Assembly (NCBI GenBank): GCA_018881555.1
Contig: JACAXG010000026.1
Span: 5,885,459 to 5,949,458 of the forward strand
Length of the DNA stretch: 64,000 nucleotides
Origin: Amblyornis subalaris
Taxonomy: Eukaryota > Chordata > Aves > Passeriformes > Ptilonorhynchidae
Direction: 5' to 3'
Shown: positions 1-12,400 of the stretch, in pieces
Layout: every line of letters begins with the position of its first letter
Numbering within the stretch: position 1 is the first letter of the stretch
The notes under the pieces: model-generated
What the model was told of the DNA's origin: nothing
The model's input: only the letters and a program-made list of their open reading frames with translations
Databases searched by the model: none
Position numbers and translations under genes: made by a program

Positions 1-3000
1 AAACATTGGTGTTGCAAAAATAGCTTTATTCCTCAGTAGATTCTGATGTGTGTTTTAAAACTTTAGAAATGAAACAGGGCTGTTTTGTTTTGTCCTATGG
101 GTTTGTTGGTTTTTTGTTTTTTTTTTTTTTTTAGCAAGGTTTTCATTCATATAAACTAAGCACTTTGTTCTATATGTTCTAAATTCCAGCAATGAGATAA
201 ATAAATTGCCGGATTGGATGGAACATAATTATTGAATTTTGGCAGAACTTCAGTGAACTCTGCCATGAAAGATTAATGTGCACAGTGCGCTCTTAGATTC
301 TAAAGTAACAGTGTAAGATAAGGGGAGTGCATAACAGGCTCCAACCTTTGTGGTTTAGAGAAAATAGAAAACCATGGGCAAATGTTAACTTTTGGTATAA
401 ACTGCTAACGATAATGTTTTGTCATCTGGTTGATAAAAACTACAGGAGGAAACAAGAAAATCCAATTTAACACAAATTCTCTCCACTTCTTTCTTGCGCT
501 GCTTCCCATTTTTCAGTATTAGAATAGCCACAGTTGCTCTGTGTTCTTAGGAACAGGAGAACAGACCAGGCAGGGTACTTGCAGTATCCAGTAATGTAAT
601 GTCCTGATGGAATCCCTCCACATCCACACGTGTCTTATGTGGGGTTTCACTACGGTTACGATTTTGGTTTGTGATTATGTTGTGTCGATTTCAAAATACA
701 TAAAATTGTTCTGGCTGGATGAGGGCTACATGTACTCATAGTTTGTTATTATTCCCTCTCTCTTCTTTCTTTACCAAACCTTGATTGTTTAAAACGTTTA
801 CCTCAATTAACAAATTGTGGTTATAATCACAAAATCTTACTCCTCTTGGCTTTTAAATAATTACTGTGCCCAAATAATGTTTTTAATTGAGAACAAAGAT
901 GCATTGTCCTGCCAGTCAGGCTCCCTTGGCAGGACCAATAGGATTGCAAAGACTTTTTAGTATTTTCAGTCAGTTCGCTATAGGGGAGAACAGGCACGAC
1001 ATCAGCCCCACTCTGGAGAAAGCGCTGCTGCTTTGCCGACTGCTCCCTGCTCTTGGGAGCAATCCCTCTCCTGCTTGGCCTCTCCAGCACTCTGTACCTG
1101 CGCCCACGTGTTTTCCGTTCCGAGATGTGTGCAGCCCCAAGCACCTGCCCCTGGCCCCGGAGCTGGTTTCCAGTGGGGCTCAGGGATGGTGGCACGATGG
1201 GCAGGCCCTGGTGTGGCTGCAGGCGTGGGGTCTGCCTGACTCGCTGGGCATGGGGGTATGGCTCAGTGCACCCAAAACACCTGGAATCAGAGGGAGTTAG
1301 GCAGGGAGGATGCACCCGTGGTGGGATTTTTCCTCTGTTTGCCCCTTGCTTCCAGACTGTTAACCTGCTGCTGTGGCTGAGTCTGCTCAGCTCAGTGTTT
1401 TAAAATGGCAGATATCCAGAATCTTGGATATATTTCATTACTTCAAAGACATTTCTTCTCTCCTTCCCAGTCACATCCTTAAGCTCATGATGACAGCCTT
1501 ATGAGTGGGATAGTTAGAGAGGTATAAGGGCAAGGGACTGATCTAGTGCCCATTGCAGTCAGCAGAGAGAATCCCCCTGGCTACGTCTCTTTGGATCCTA
1601 CACCCTGTGACCTGGCTGCTCTTCCCCCTTAGTTCCTGGTGGCACTAGCATGACTAGCATTGCCTCTTACTCAAGCAGCTTCCTTGTCTTCATTGGCACC
1701 CCTCAAAGAGGAAGTTTTACTGAGTAAAAGGCTTGAACGTGCCTTCCTTGTGTTGTAAAAAAGCACAGTCCAAGTGCTTGTTTTGCCCATTTGCAGTCCT
1801 TTCCCTTGTCCTTCTCCCCTTCTAAAAATGAGTCTTATTCCTGACTTTGATTTATCAATTCATATCACCATTTCAAGCAGAGTTCAGTATGTGCAGCTAC
1901 CTGTCTGCTAGTGTATCCCCACTAAAATGCTGCATTTGTGTATGTCCAAGATGAAATGGATTTACATTCTAGGCCTATTTTTTTTCATAATTAGACACCA
2001 TTTTCTTTCAGTAAGGTTGATTCCAGGATATCTTCATCTTCAAACAAAAAATGGATATTTTTCTCTTTTGTAGGGTACCGTAGAGTGCTTCAGTCTTTGT
2101 TTGCCCTATGAATGTGTTTAGTTGGAAAACCTTTAACAAGTTATATTCAGAATGTGTCTATATGTTAAAGTAGACAATGATCCTTTTTTTCTTTTAAGTA
2201 ATTCACATACATTAATATTTTTTTTAGCAATGTAAAAATGCTACCGCAGATAACAAATGAATAGTAGTAGGAATATTGTGCCTTCTTTGCGTGGATAATA
2301 AATGTATTTGCAGTGTGAAATCAAGTTATGCTTTTACAGCAGTTGGGTTATGGACTGTTGACATACTCCATCTTAAAATATAGATATTTTTGCAAAAGTT
2401 GTATATATGACCCAGTGAACACCCCCTATAAAATTTCAACACCTAATAGGTGAGCGTTGAAATGCCGACCAGGTGTCGCATGTGAGGCTCTGAGATGACC
2501 AAAACAAAAGGTGCGTTAAAGCAAAGCCTGCTGTCCCCTCTCTGCTGACCCGGAGAGCCCTGCCTGCCACGGGAGCAGCAGCTCCCAGGGGTGCTGAGCC
2601 GGGGGCACCAGGACCTGCTGCCTCCGAGCAGCTGTGTGGGGCGAGGGCAGGAGCAAAGCCAAGGCACTTGTGACTGTGCAGAGCAGTTGTCCTGCCTGGA
2701 CAGAGGGAGCACAGCGGCTGTTTTGGGATCTGAGCTCTGCTCTGAGCCTTTTTCGGAGCGGGGAGAGCGTCTTTCAGCTGCACACTTGACAGAGCATGGT
2801 GAAGTTACGTGGGCAGAGCACTGGGAGAGGGCTCAGTCCTGTGAGGGATCCTCTGGGGCTTCATGAGTTATCACAAAATTTAAGTCCTGAATTACAGGCA
2901 GAAAATATGAGACAGGTGAATGTGGGTTCTTAGATACCAATGTGGAAGCCTTTCTTTTAAGCATAGTAATGGATTATTAAGCAGAATAAATTATACTGAA

Positions 3001-3689
3001 GTGGTGTTTGGGGTTTTTTTAAGTTACCTGCACATTGTGCAAGTCAGCAGAGCAAATTATCCTAAAACATAGACTGTAAAATGGTGTACTTTGCATTTTA
3101 CAAGTTTGCACATTCTGGTGTCCATTTCTCAGGAGTCTGTCTCTGGGCATGCCGTAGCTCCCGAGGGCTGAGCGTTACAAATGTTCGACCTTTCCCTTCC
3201 ACTGGGATATACAAAATCTTGCATGTCAACATTACGGTCTTCCAAAACATAGAACGAGTGTTGTGAAGAAGAGTTTTGCAGATGTCTGAAACTTTTTTTT
3301 TATTGTCAGAAATGAGGAACAGCGATGTAAAAAGGCTGTTGCACTTGGGTGGGGCAACAGGGAGTAGGGGAGAAAGGTTTGAGTTTAGAAAATCCAGCCT
3401 AGTCGTGTAACTCANAATGTTTGCAACCTATGAAAATATTGATGACAGAATTGAAATTGTGTTAGGTTGGCAGATCACAGACGAAATTGCTTTTTGTTGT
3501 CTCAGAGCACGGCTGAAGCAGCAGAGTATTTGACTAAAATACTGCTGTATTAATAGTAGGAAAGAAATACTGGAAAGGAATTCCAAATACATACAAGGTA
3601 TCTCATTTGGGGGCATACATTAGTTTGGTAAATTCAAATTCCCAGACTGGTAATAATGATTGTTAATGTACACCTTTTATGACTTTCAG
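1..3689. other. Non-coding, AT-rich with two GC-rich islands
   Basis: Contains a T run at 117-132 and two GC-rich islands, about 890-1300 and 2510-2865. Neither has splice signals or protein similarity that I recognise, although each gives overlapping open frames on both strands (a property of their low stop density). Presumed intronic or intergenic. Confidence 0.6.
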
Positions 3690-3738
3690 AGCAAGAGAAG
3701 CCAACTTGAGGAGCATTTATATTGTGATACCCTCAGTG
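3690..3738 (+). ncRNA. Candidate non-coding exon
   Basis: This 49-base segment follows 'ccttttatgactttcag' and ends at 'cagtg|gtaagt', where the donor positions +1 to +6 are consensus. The acceptor tract is moderate (interrupted by 'atga'). It lies on the + strand and would fit a far-upstream exon of the microRNA host transcript. No protein can be assigned. Confidence 0.38.
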
Positions 3739-6700
3739 GTAAGTACCCTAACTGCAATCAAGTTTATTACATTTTTGTAGAGTAGAGGCCTTTTCCAGAC
3801 CACACTTGATGCAGCTTAGTCACACAACAGCTTCAAATAGGGTTCTGGAATAATAGGGTAGTAATGTGATACAGTCTATAATGAAAATCAGTGTAAAGCA
3901 CAGGTGGTTGCAAGCATTTGTGTGGTCAGATATAAAACGTTCGCTATGGGTACAAGCTACTGCTTTCCCACTTGAGGAAAGTATAATTAAAAGTGGTTTC
4001 CAGATGTGCTGGCACACATCTGCCGTTTTTAAAAGGGAATTTTGCATACAAACTGAACTGTATTGTATTCATAGTTATAAAGCTGTTGATGGTTTTTCAG
4101 GTAATAAAGATGCTTGAGGCATCAACACCCCCACTGTAAAATAGTGGTGTCTTTAGACAACAGACAGTAGCATTTTGTGTTCACATTGTGTTCTTAGGAT
4201 TTTCGGAGTAGTTCATACCTAAGCTGTGGCAAATATGCAAAATCTATCTGGACAAAAATTAACGTTTATTTTGTGAAAACGAGTGATGATTCCTTGCTAG
4301 TGATTTCTTTATTTACCAGGCAGATGCAGCACTTTTTTGTTGTTTTGTTTGTTTGTTTTCGGTACAGTAAAATAAATGATACTGTAAAATATTAGAATTC
4401 AGTTCCTTTAACCAAATTTTCCAGATGTGTTGATAGTCAGAAAACAAGAAAAATATAATATGTTGAAAGTGGACCTTTAATTTGGCTCCACACAGAAAGC
4501 AGAAAAAACTCTACTTATAGGTTTCCATGATGCATCCTTAGTTGAACTATCTGGAAGAATAAAAATCAGAACAAAATTTAGAAAAGGTGCTAGGCTTTAA
4601 AATAATGCTGAGAGAAGATTTCAGATCTTTTGTTTTAGCTAAATAAACAACTTGTTTGTCCTAATATCCACTTCATTTTGTTAAAGCTAGTATTTTCCCT
4701 GGAAATGTTGTTATTAAAATAAAATCAGAAGTAAGTTTTTGCAGTTCCAGAAGTTTTAGTTACTGCTGCTGCTTGGAACAAGCACAAGGGAAGAATGTTG
4801 TGCCTGCCATCTTCTTACTGATTCTTCTTCTAGCACTGCACCAGTTACTCATACTTACAAATTTGAGTTGATTTTGAGAAAAATGGAGGATGTGATCTAC
4901 TAGTCCAAGGGTCTTGGACTATTGGCCAGGCTGGTAAATGATAAAATTTTTTAGGATAACGTGTCTAATATTGCCTGACCTTTGCATATATTTTCTTTAC
5001 TTACTTCCACAGACGTGACTTGTAGCCTCCCTTATCAAGTGAGAGTCTAATCCTTTTTATTCCTATTTTTTAATTCCTATTTTATTTTAGGGAAATACTG
5101 ACACTGACTAAATCAAATGGATTTCTGGATATTTCCTCTTAGTTGGATTCTTTCACATGGAAGTTGCTTTTTCCATTTAAATCTTTCTTTTTTGGCTAAG
5201 CAGAATCAAAACCCTCTTTTGAAGCGCATAAATATTGGAATAGTTTGCAGAAGATTTAGTCAGAAAAAGGGCTGCTGAGATCAAATAATTTTTAACATAA
5301 AACTTAACATGTAATCTGTACTTAAGTTTTTGGATTAGCTTCTCTGTCTGACACCCTGTAGGTTCTTACAAAGGCATTGATGGTTTCAGTGAGGGATGCA
5401 AAAAGCGACCTCGGTAACAAATTGTCCCGTGTGTTTGATTTTCCTGTCATAACATAATAACTTCCTGTGGTCCTGGTGCTGCTAAAGAAGAGTGCTCTGG
5501 CTTTAACAATTTCATGCCTCTGAGACAAAGGGTCCGGATCAGCTCATTGCATCTGGGCTGTGACTGGGGCATCTTGAGGGTACAATGAAATTGATGATAA
5601 TCAATAAGAAGGATATTAATAATGTCATAGTGAAAATGCTGATTTCATCAATACTGTCTGCTAGTATATCTGACCCTTTTTTTTTCTATATGTACATTGT
5701 GATGGCTGTGGTATATTATGAATGTTTCATCATNACATAAAGGCTTCAAATTTGTGCTTCCAGTGACTGTTTTACAAGGGTGTATTTACTAACACATGCA
5801 CATGCGTTTAATATTAAACAACATTGAGGTCATTGTTTGTCCAGGAGGTAGGATTTTAGCACTGAACTGTTATAAGTTTGGGTATTTTTCTAGCAAAATG
5901 CCGTTTGACATCAAACTTAGAAAAGTCTAAAAGTATACAGACATTCAGATGTGAAAATGTGCAAAATGAACATTACCTAGGCATTTAAATCACAGTCTGC
6001 TGCAATTAAGACTTTTTAATAGTCACTTCTCTGAACTGGCTGCTCACATCATAGACCAGCCCTTGTCAGACCCACTGCCTTGCTCACAGATTTGTACATA
6101 AACCATTTTGTATAAACGATCCATTTCCATAGAAGCTCAGGTGGGTTAGAAAAAAGAAGTAGCTTACAGAAAGAAATAGATTATTAAAATAGTGAAAATA
6201 GTGGGGACGTTACTTCCTTGGTAACTGCAGAATTTTAAGAGCTTGTTGATAAATCACATTACTTGAAAAGTAAAAAGCTGCCCTGAGTGGGGGAGATGTT
6301 GAAAAGTCCCTTGAGGCTGTGCATCAAGGGGCACAAAAAAGGCACTTTATTGGATGACGAAGATCTTGCCTTGATGCAGGAGACAACCCACCAAGGATGT
6401 GTCAGCCCTTGAGGGCAGCAAACCTGTCCAGTGTAGCTCAAACAGATGAGGCACTGCTCCTCCGTGGTGTAAACCTCTGCCAGACTCCGAGTACAATTCT
6501 ATATGAGATCAGTGAGGTGATGACTGCGAGTGGAGAAACTGTTACATAGATATGGTACCATTACTCCTATTTAATGCCAATTTTGCAAGGATTTTCTCTT
6601 CTCAACATCTATATCCTTATTTTTGGTAGTATTCCAGATTCAACAAGTGCAGTGTTGAATTTCACCCTATTTCACCCACAAAAAGAGTTGAAAGTCCCTG

Positions 6701-8950
6701 CTTGATGCTGCATTTTATCTCTATTTGGAACANTTTTTTGTCTTGGGCTTTGAACTGTTGATTTTAATACTTTCTTGTAAATCAGGATCATTGCCAGCAC
6801 TTCTTATGTCTCCCAGATACCCATTCTTCACCTTAAATTAAAGACTTCTGGCTGTGGCTTCACAATCAGTTGCTATAAGAATATGGTCTATAATGTTAGA
6901 AATCCTTGACTAAGGCCTTGAGAAGACTAAGCCACAGAAAAAAAGGAATACCCTTTAATATTCAGACTATTTTTTAAAAAGTATATCCCTCATGATGAAA
7001 AAATTCAGTGAGGAAAAAGAAAGATACATTCAAAATGTTACTACAAAATATTCTTCAAATATTTTAATGAAATGACTTTACAGAACAGACGGATCAGAAA
7101 TAATTATCATGTGTGTCAAGATTTTTTTTGAAGTCTCATAACTTTCTGTTCTCCAAAATACAAAAAAAGATAAACTATCATTTATCTTATAAATAAGGGT
7201 CAAAGGGAAGGTGAATCAGATCAAGTCATATGTTTGCCATCAGTATATATTGAAATATTTCATTTTGGCTTGTTTTTCTACATTTCTATGTTAGTCTTTG
7301 GGGATAGAAAAGCAAAAAGAAAATTTTGAATTTTAAGCCAGAGATTTTTAATCTTGAAAATATCTCAATAGAATATTTGAGCAATTTCAAAACATTCTCT
7401 GCTTGTTTTAAATGACAAATGAATTGACACATTTCCTTGCAAATAACTTTATTTTTAATGAAACAGCCTTTTCTTGTTTTTGAGACAAAATTGTCTAAAA
7501 TATTTCCTGCTTACTTTATCATGTGACACATATTTTGTTCTTCTTCAATTGTTGTGCTGGTGGTTTTGTACAATGTTAAACTTTAGATAATTATAAATTT
7601 AAGCTGTGAGTTTTCATGTTCATTCTTAGAGAGAATGAAGTAGGTGATAGCAGAAATATATGGAAAATTTAGTTTTGAAGGCTTTGTCTGTGGATAAGCC
7701 TCACATACTCATGGAAGTAAGACCACTGAAACCACCAGAAGTTGTGAGCTTAGTGATTTACTTGAGGTCAGTATGTGTTACACCATTATAAAAATACTAC
7801 ATGCGACCTGCACAGAGATTGTTATGCTGCAATTACACTGCTTTTTCCCCCAGAGCCTGGGAAACCTGTGCAGTGCATGTCTGTAGCCAGAGCAGCNCGA
7901 ACAGCAAGAGTCCTTGGGAAGAGCAGCAAGACAGAGTCCTTGGGAAACCAAAGGTGTTCTTCAAGGAGNCACCACGTCCTGCTGTCCAGCTGGGTGACTC
8001 TGATCACTTGCCCTCTCCCAGTACCAGCCCTCCATTTAACTGGGCTGAAATCACTTGATATTTTACTGCTTTCTGATGTTGAAATGTTTCAGTGTTGTTT
8101 AAGGAAGGCTTAAAGACACAGCTCTTAATAGGGTTGTCATTCAAAGTGATTATACCCTTGCTTTTTGCAGTTCTTGTGAAGGAATATCTGCTTCCAGCCA
8201 GAAATGTGAGCACTGCGCCTTCTATTCTTGTACAGGGTCATCAGCTGTGAAGCACTGAAGACAAATATATCTCCTCCTCTCCTGTCTTGCATGACCATTT
8301 CAATTGTTTGCTAATCAAGTGCTTCAGAGCTGAGGTTGTTTCTGATCAGTGCTGGTTCAACTACTAGAAGTACAGAAGAGCAAATATGTTCTGAATATTA
8401 TTTTCATTTTTCTGTGGTGCAACTAGGGGAGGTTTTTATTTTGAGCTTATCCAGTCTCTTGTTAGAACTGCCTTCCAAGTTCAGATGATTAAAGGGATAT
8501 TGAATATCTCTGAGAAAAGAGCTTTAGCTGTTCAGGGGTAGAACATGAGTTTCTTTCTCTGTCAATGGCTCAGTTAAAGTGCATGTCTGTGGAGTGTGTG
8601 CAGTTGCTGTTGACAGACACTCCCTGTTAGCTGGGACTGTGCTGTAGNCTGGAGCATGATATCCCATTTTGGGCACCGGACAGCAAGAAGGAGGCAGGGT
8701 ACAGTGATGATAATCAGGGATCCTTAAGGTCTGATTTACAAGGAATGTTTGAATCAAATGGAGTCATTGGCAAAATGTGTTAGGAAGGACAAGAATAACT
8801 GGTGCTGCCTTGTGGACACATAGAGGATCCCTTGTGTTCTCTTCAGCCTATATTCCCATTCCTTCCACCATTTTCCACATTCTCCTATTACTTCACCCTG
8901 CCCACCCCAACACACATAGTTTTCTAACATTTCAGGGGGAATTTATGCAC

Positions 8951-8986
8951 ACCAACTCTTTACAATTAAGCTTGTAAAGAGTTGGT
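8951..8986. repeat. Perfect 15-bp inverted repeat (hairpin)
   Basis: The arm 'accaactctttacaa' (8951-8965) is followed by the six-base loop 'ttaagc' and the exact reverse complement 'ttgtaaagagttggt' (8972-8986). There is no U-run or flanking repeat that explains it. It is shorter than a microRNA precursor. Confidence 0.9.
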
Positions 8987-9361
8987 CAGGAAAATTCAAC
9001 TTTCATTACGATAACACCTTGTGTTTGCATGTAACATCATGCAAAAACTGATTTGCATGGCAAGAGCTACTTTAGTGGATTAAACTGGTAAAAGAAGTCT
9101 TTTCAGTCTTTATCATTCCTCTTATTTCCAGCTGTATTTCCCAGTGTAGTGCCTGAATACTTCCATTGCTTTCTGACATAACAAGGAACAAGCTTCCTGG
9201 AGCTCTTGGTCCAGGACCAAATTCTCTCTGCTCCGTTTTTTTCTCCATCCATTGTTCCCATGGGCATCTGAAATGTGCCACTAAAAATTCAATGTGAAAG
9301 TCTTGCTTCAAGAAAAGCTTAAATAATGGGAAGTGCTTATCTAGTAAATTCTGGATAGATG

Positions 9362-9415
9362 AGAAAAAAACCCAAAAACAAACAAGAAACCACCCAAAAC
9401 CCCAAACCCTAACAA
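9362..9415. repeat. A/C-rich low-complexity tract
   Basis: The + strand is almost purely A and C ('aaaaaaacccaaaaacaaac', 'caaaaccccaaacccta'). It may be a decayed poly-A tail or microsatellite. Confidence 0.8.
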
Positions 9416-12400
9416 ATTATAAATATTACAGCTTCAGCATGGCAGCTTCCTAAATGGCTAAGAAAGTGCCCATGNGAAGATTCAGTACTTATAGAATAGT
9501 TGAAGATAAATTGGGATTTGAGCATTGTGGTAATTTTGTTTGGATTTTACTTTAGCCTTTTCTTACCACTAAATGAAACAGACACATACAATGCTAAGAA
9601 TGTGTGTCTAATGCTAAACAAATCCTTTTGTACATAAACCATGAGTACATGAAGTCTGTGTTTTGCCAATGGATTCAGTAACATACTATAATTAAGCTTT
9701 GAGAACACACAAATGACAAACCCTTGATAAAAATGGTGAGCTGCGAACTCTTGTGTAAGCTAGAGTTGCACTAGGCTACTGTATCTTCCTTTAAAATGTG
9801 ATGGATACTGGGCACTGAGAAATGCATCAAATGCCATCAAAGTTATGTAGGTAAATAGGTAATTTCTTGGTGAAACTGTTCAAGGTAATGTGCAGATTTT
9901 CTCTTTTGATGTGAACTGGGGAGTTTGCAGGGCAGAACATGCCTCATAACATGATAAAATACACCTGTTCCTCCTGAGCAACCAGGTGTCTTCCTCCCTA
10001 AGTGCTGACTGTTTGCCNCAGTGCTCTACAAAGCAAATTTACAGACCTTGTCTGCCAGGAAGTTCTCAAACTGGAAAGCAAACATAGAATGGAGACAAAA
10101 TACACCGGGACATACAAACCAAGTCTGGTAAAGCAAATAGAAAACATCAACAAAAATAGATGGAGTAAGGGAGCAGGGGGTGTGTTAGAGATATTTGTTT
10201 TCTTAAAGAAAATTTCAGTTTGTGGTGTTTTGAATACGAGTGAGAAAAGAAAAGAATGAAAAAGAAATCCCAACNCTGTGAAACACAGGAAAGAAGGTGC
10301 TAAAGTAAAACAATATAATTCCTGACGGAATGAAGACTGTGTGGTGTTAAAATATAGCAAGAATGCGGTCAAGATAAGGATTCTAGAAAGCAAATTTAGG
10401 TAGAAGCAGGTTTCATATCACATACGAATCACTAGGAACTGTGAGGTTACTGAGAAGGTGTGCACTAGAATCTCTGCGTGCACTGAAAACTAGTGTTTTC
10501 AAAGGCAAATGAAACTCTTTGCAGTTAAAGACATACCTAGATAGCATTAAAACATGACCACCTGATCACCAGATCCTGGTTCACAGTTGGAGATAAATTT
10601 GGTAAAATTCATCTTGTTGCAAATGTGCGGTAGTACCACAGTATGTCAAGACGAATCTTGGAAAGGAGGTTTTCTAGTCAGTACCTCCTTATTTTTAAGC
10701 AGTGTAATCCACTTGAGTGGTGTGGACTTCAAAAGTTCATTTTTCTTTTTATCTTCTCAGGTAGAAAATTTTGTTACCTTGGGTTTCAAAAAAAGGAAAA
10801 AAACCCCAAAACTATTTCTTTTCATAAGCTGTTTGATTTCATATCAGCTATAGTCCTCCCGAGTTTTTCCAGCTTTTCACTCCTGAATTCGGCACAGGTG
10901 GGGTTTTTTTCAGGTGTTAGACAACACATTTGCTGTTGTCTGCACCATGATTTCTTCTGGTATATGGTTGGTCTGCCAAGGTGCTGAAAACTTATATTTG
11001 AACACCTTAAAAACGACAAACAACGTCAAAATTATGATACGGCCAATGCAGGAATGAGGTAGTATCTGGTCTTCCTGCTGCCCTTCTGTGCTGGGTTTGT
11101 ATTTCACTGAAAGTATGATTCACCTTCTGAGCACAAAACAACTGATTTTTTTAAATTTTTGTGGCAAACTGTTATTTTTATATTGCTTTTAAAAAATCAA
11201 GAAAATGTTGAGAAGAATTTTATTGCCAAAAAAAGTCTCACAGAAGATCAGTCTCCAAGGAATCAGAACTTAGAAATCTGAGCTAACAGTGGGAATGGAA
11301 GGAAACTCAAGGGTGTCTCTATGATAGATGTCAGGCTTGTGATGAGATTGTAGAAATTGAGGAGCAGAGAAGGAAACAAATAGGGGTCTGTTGTAACCTA
11401 AGTTATGAAAAAGGGAGGAGGAAGGGACACCGCAAGGAGGTGGATAATCCTGGGTAAAATTTCAAAGTTTTCAGAGCACACCCAAATCAAATCTCTGTGG
11501 TTCCTGACATTTTGCCTGTTACAAACCAGTGTGATATTCCATCTGAGAAGTGTATGTTGAAAAATATGTTTTAAACCGGAATACTTTGTTAGAGTGTGTT
11601 CGTGAGTAATGGGCCAGCAAGGGGTGAGGAATCTATGACGCAGCCTAGGAAGTGATTATGGTGGCAAGAGAGGCTGGTGATGTTCTGCTCTCNGACCAGA
11701 ATAACTGGCAGACGAAATTAGAAGTGAAATTACCGCTTTATGCCATCTGTGAGGTGGCATTTCTGCAAAACAATATAAAACAAGATATTTGGTACTAAGA
11801 ACCTGAAATATGCTTCCCTTTCTTGCCCTCCCTGCCCCCCCACCCCCAAAAAATATCACAAGTTTAATGTGAATATTGCTTTCCCAAATACAGTTTTTGA
11901 AAATGTCCTGGAGTGAATCCTGTGTCATCTCNCAGAACATCTTCCAGCCAGACCAAAGTCTGTTTCCATCTTATACACAATGTGGGTAATGAGACACAAC
12001 TGAGAACAGGAAAACAGCTTTCAATGGGAAATATAGGAAATACTTGAAAAAATATTTACAAAACATAAGGGGAGGCATCAGGCCCATTATCCTAGAATTA
12101 CAGTACTTGTTCAGCAGTTTTCTGTTTATTTTCTAGTCATGCACATTCATTTCTGTTTTTCTTCTTGATAGCTATACATACCCAAAGTCTCAGTTAAAAC
12201 ACGAAAACAGACTGATTTTTATGTTCTGTTGACTGTGTAACAACTGTTCTCTTCTCAGCAGTTTAATGTGATACCACAATAGTTAGCAAAATGGCCTATT
12301 TAAGATTGTGTGCACCATGCCCTGGTGGAAAACATACCAGAATAAAGTTGAAAGGATTTATTTCCAATATGCTACTTGAGAAGAAGTTAGGAAGGAACAG

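Noticed and set aside
827..1315. 162-codon open frame on the - strand with three overlapping + strand frames
   Set aside because: GC-rich island effect. The sequence is low in recognisable motifs and no splice or start context supports it.
8951..8986. The 15-bp hairpin as a new microRNA precursor
   Set aside because: The stem is too short for Drosha processing (about 33 bp is expected), and flanking bases do not extend the pairing.
10883..10900. 'gaattcggcacagg', resembling a cDNA-library EcoRI adaptor
   Set aside because: It departs from the adaptor sequence after 'ggcac' and sits in continuous genomic-looking sequence. Coincidence is more likely.
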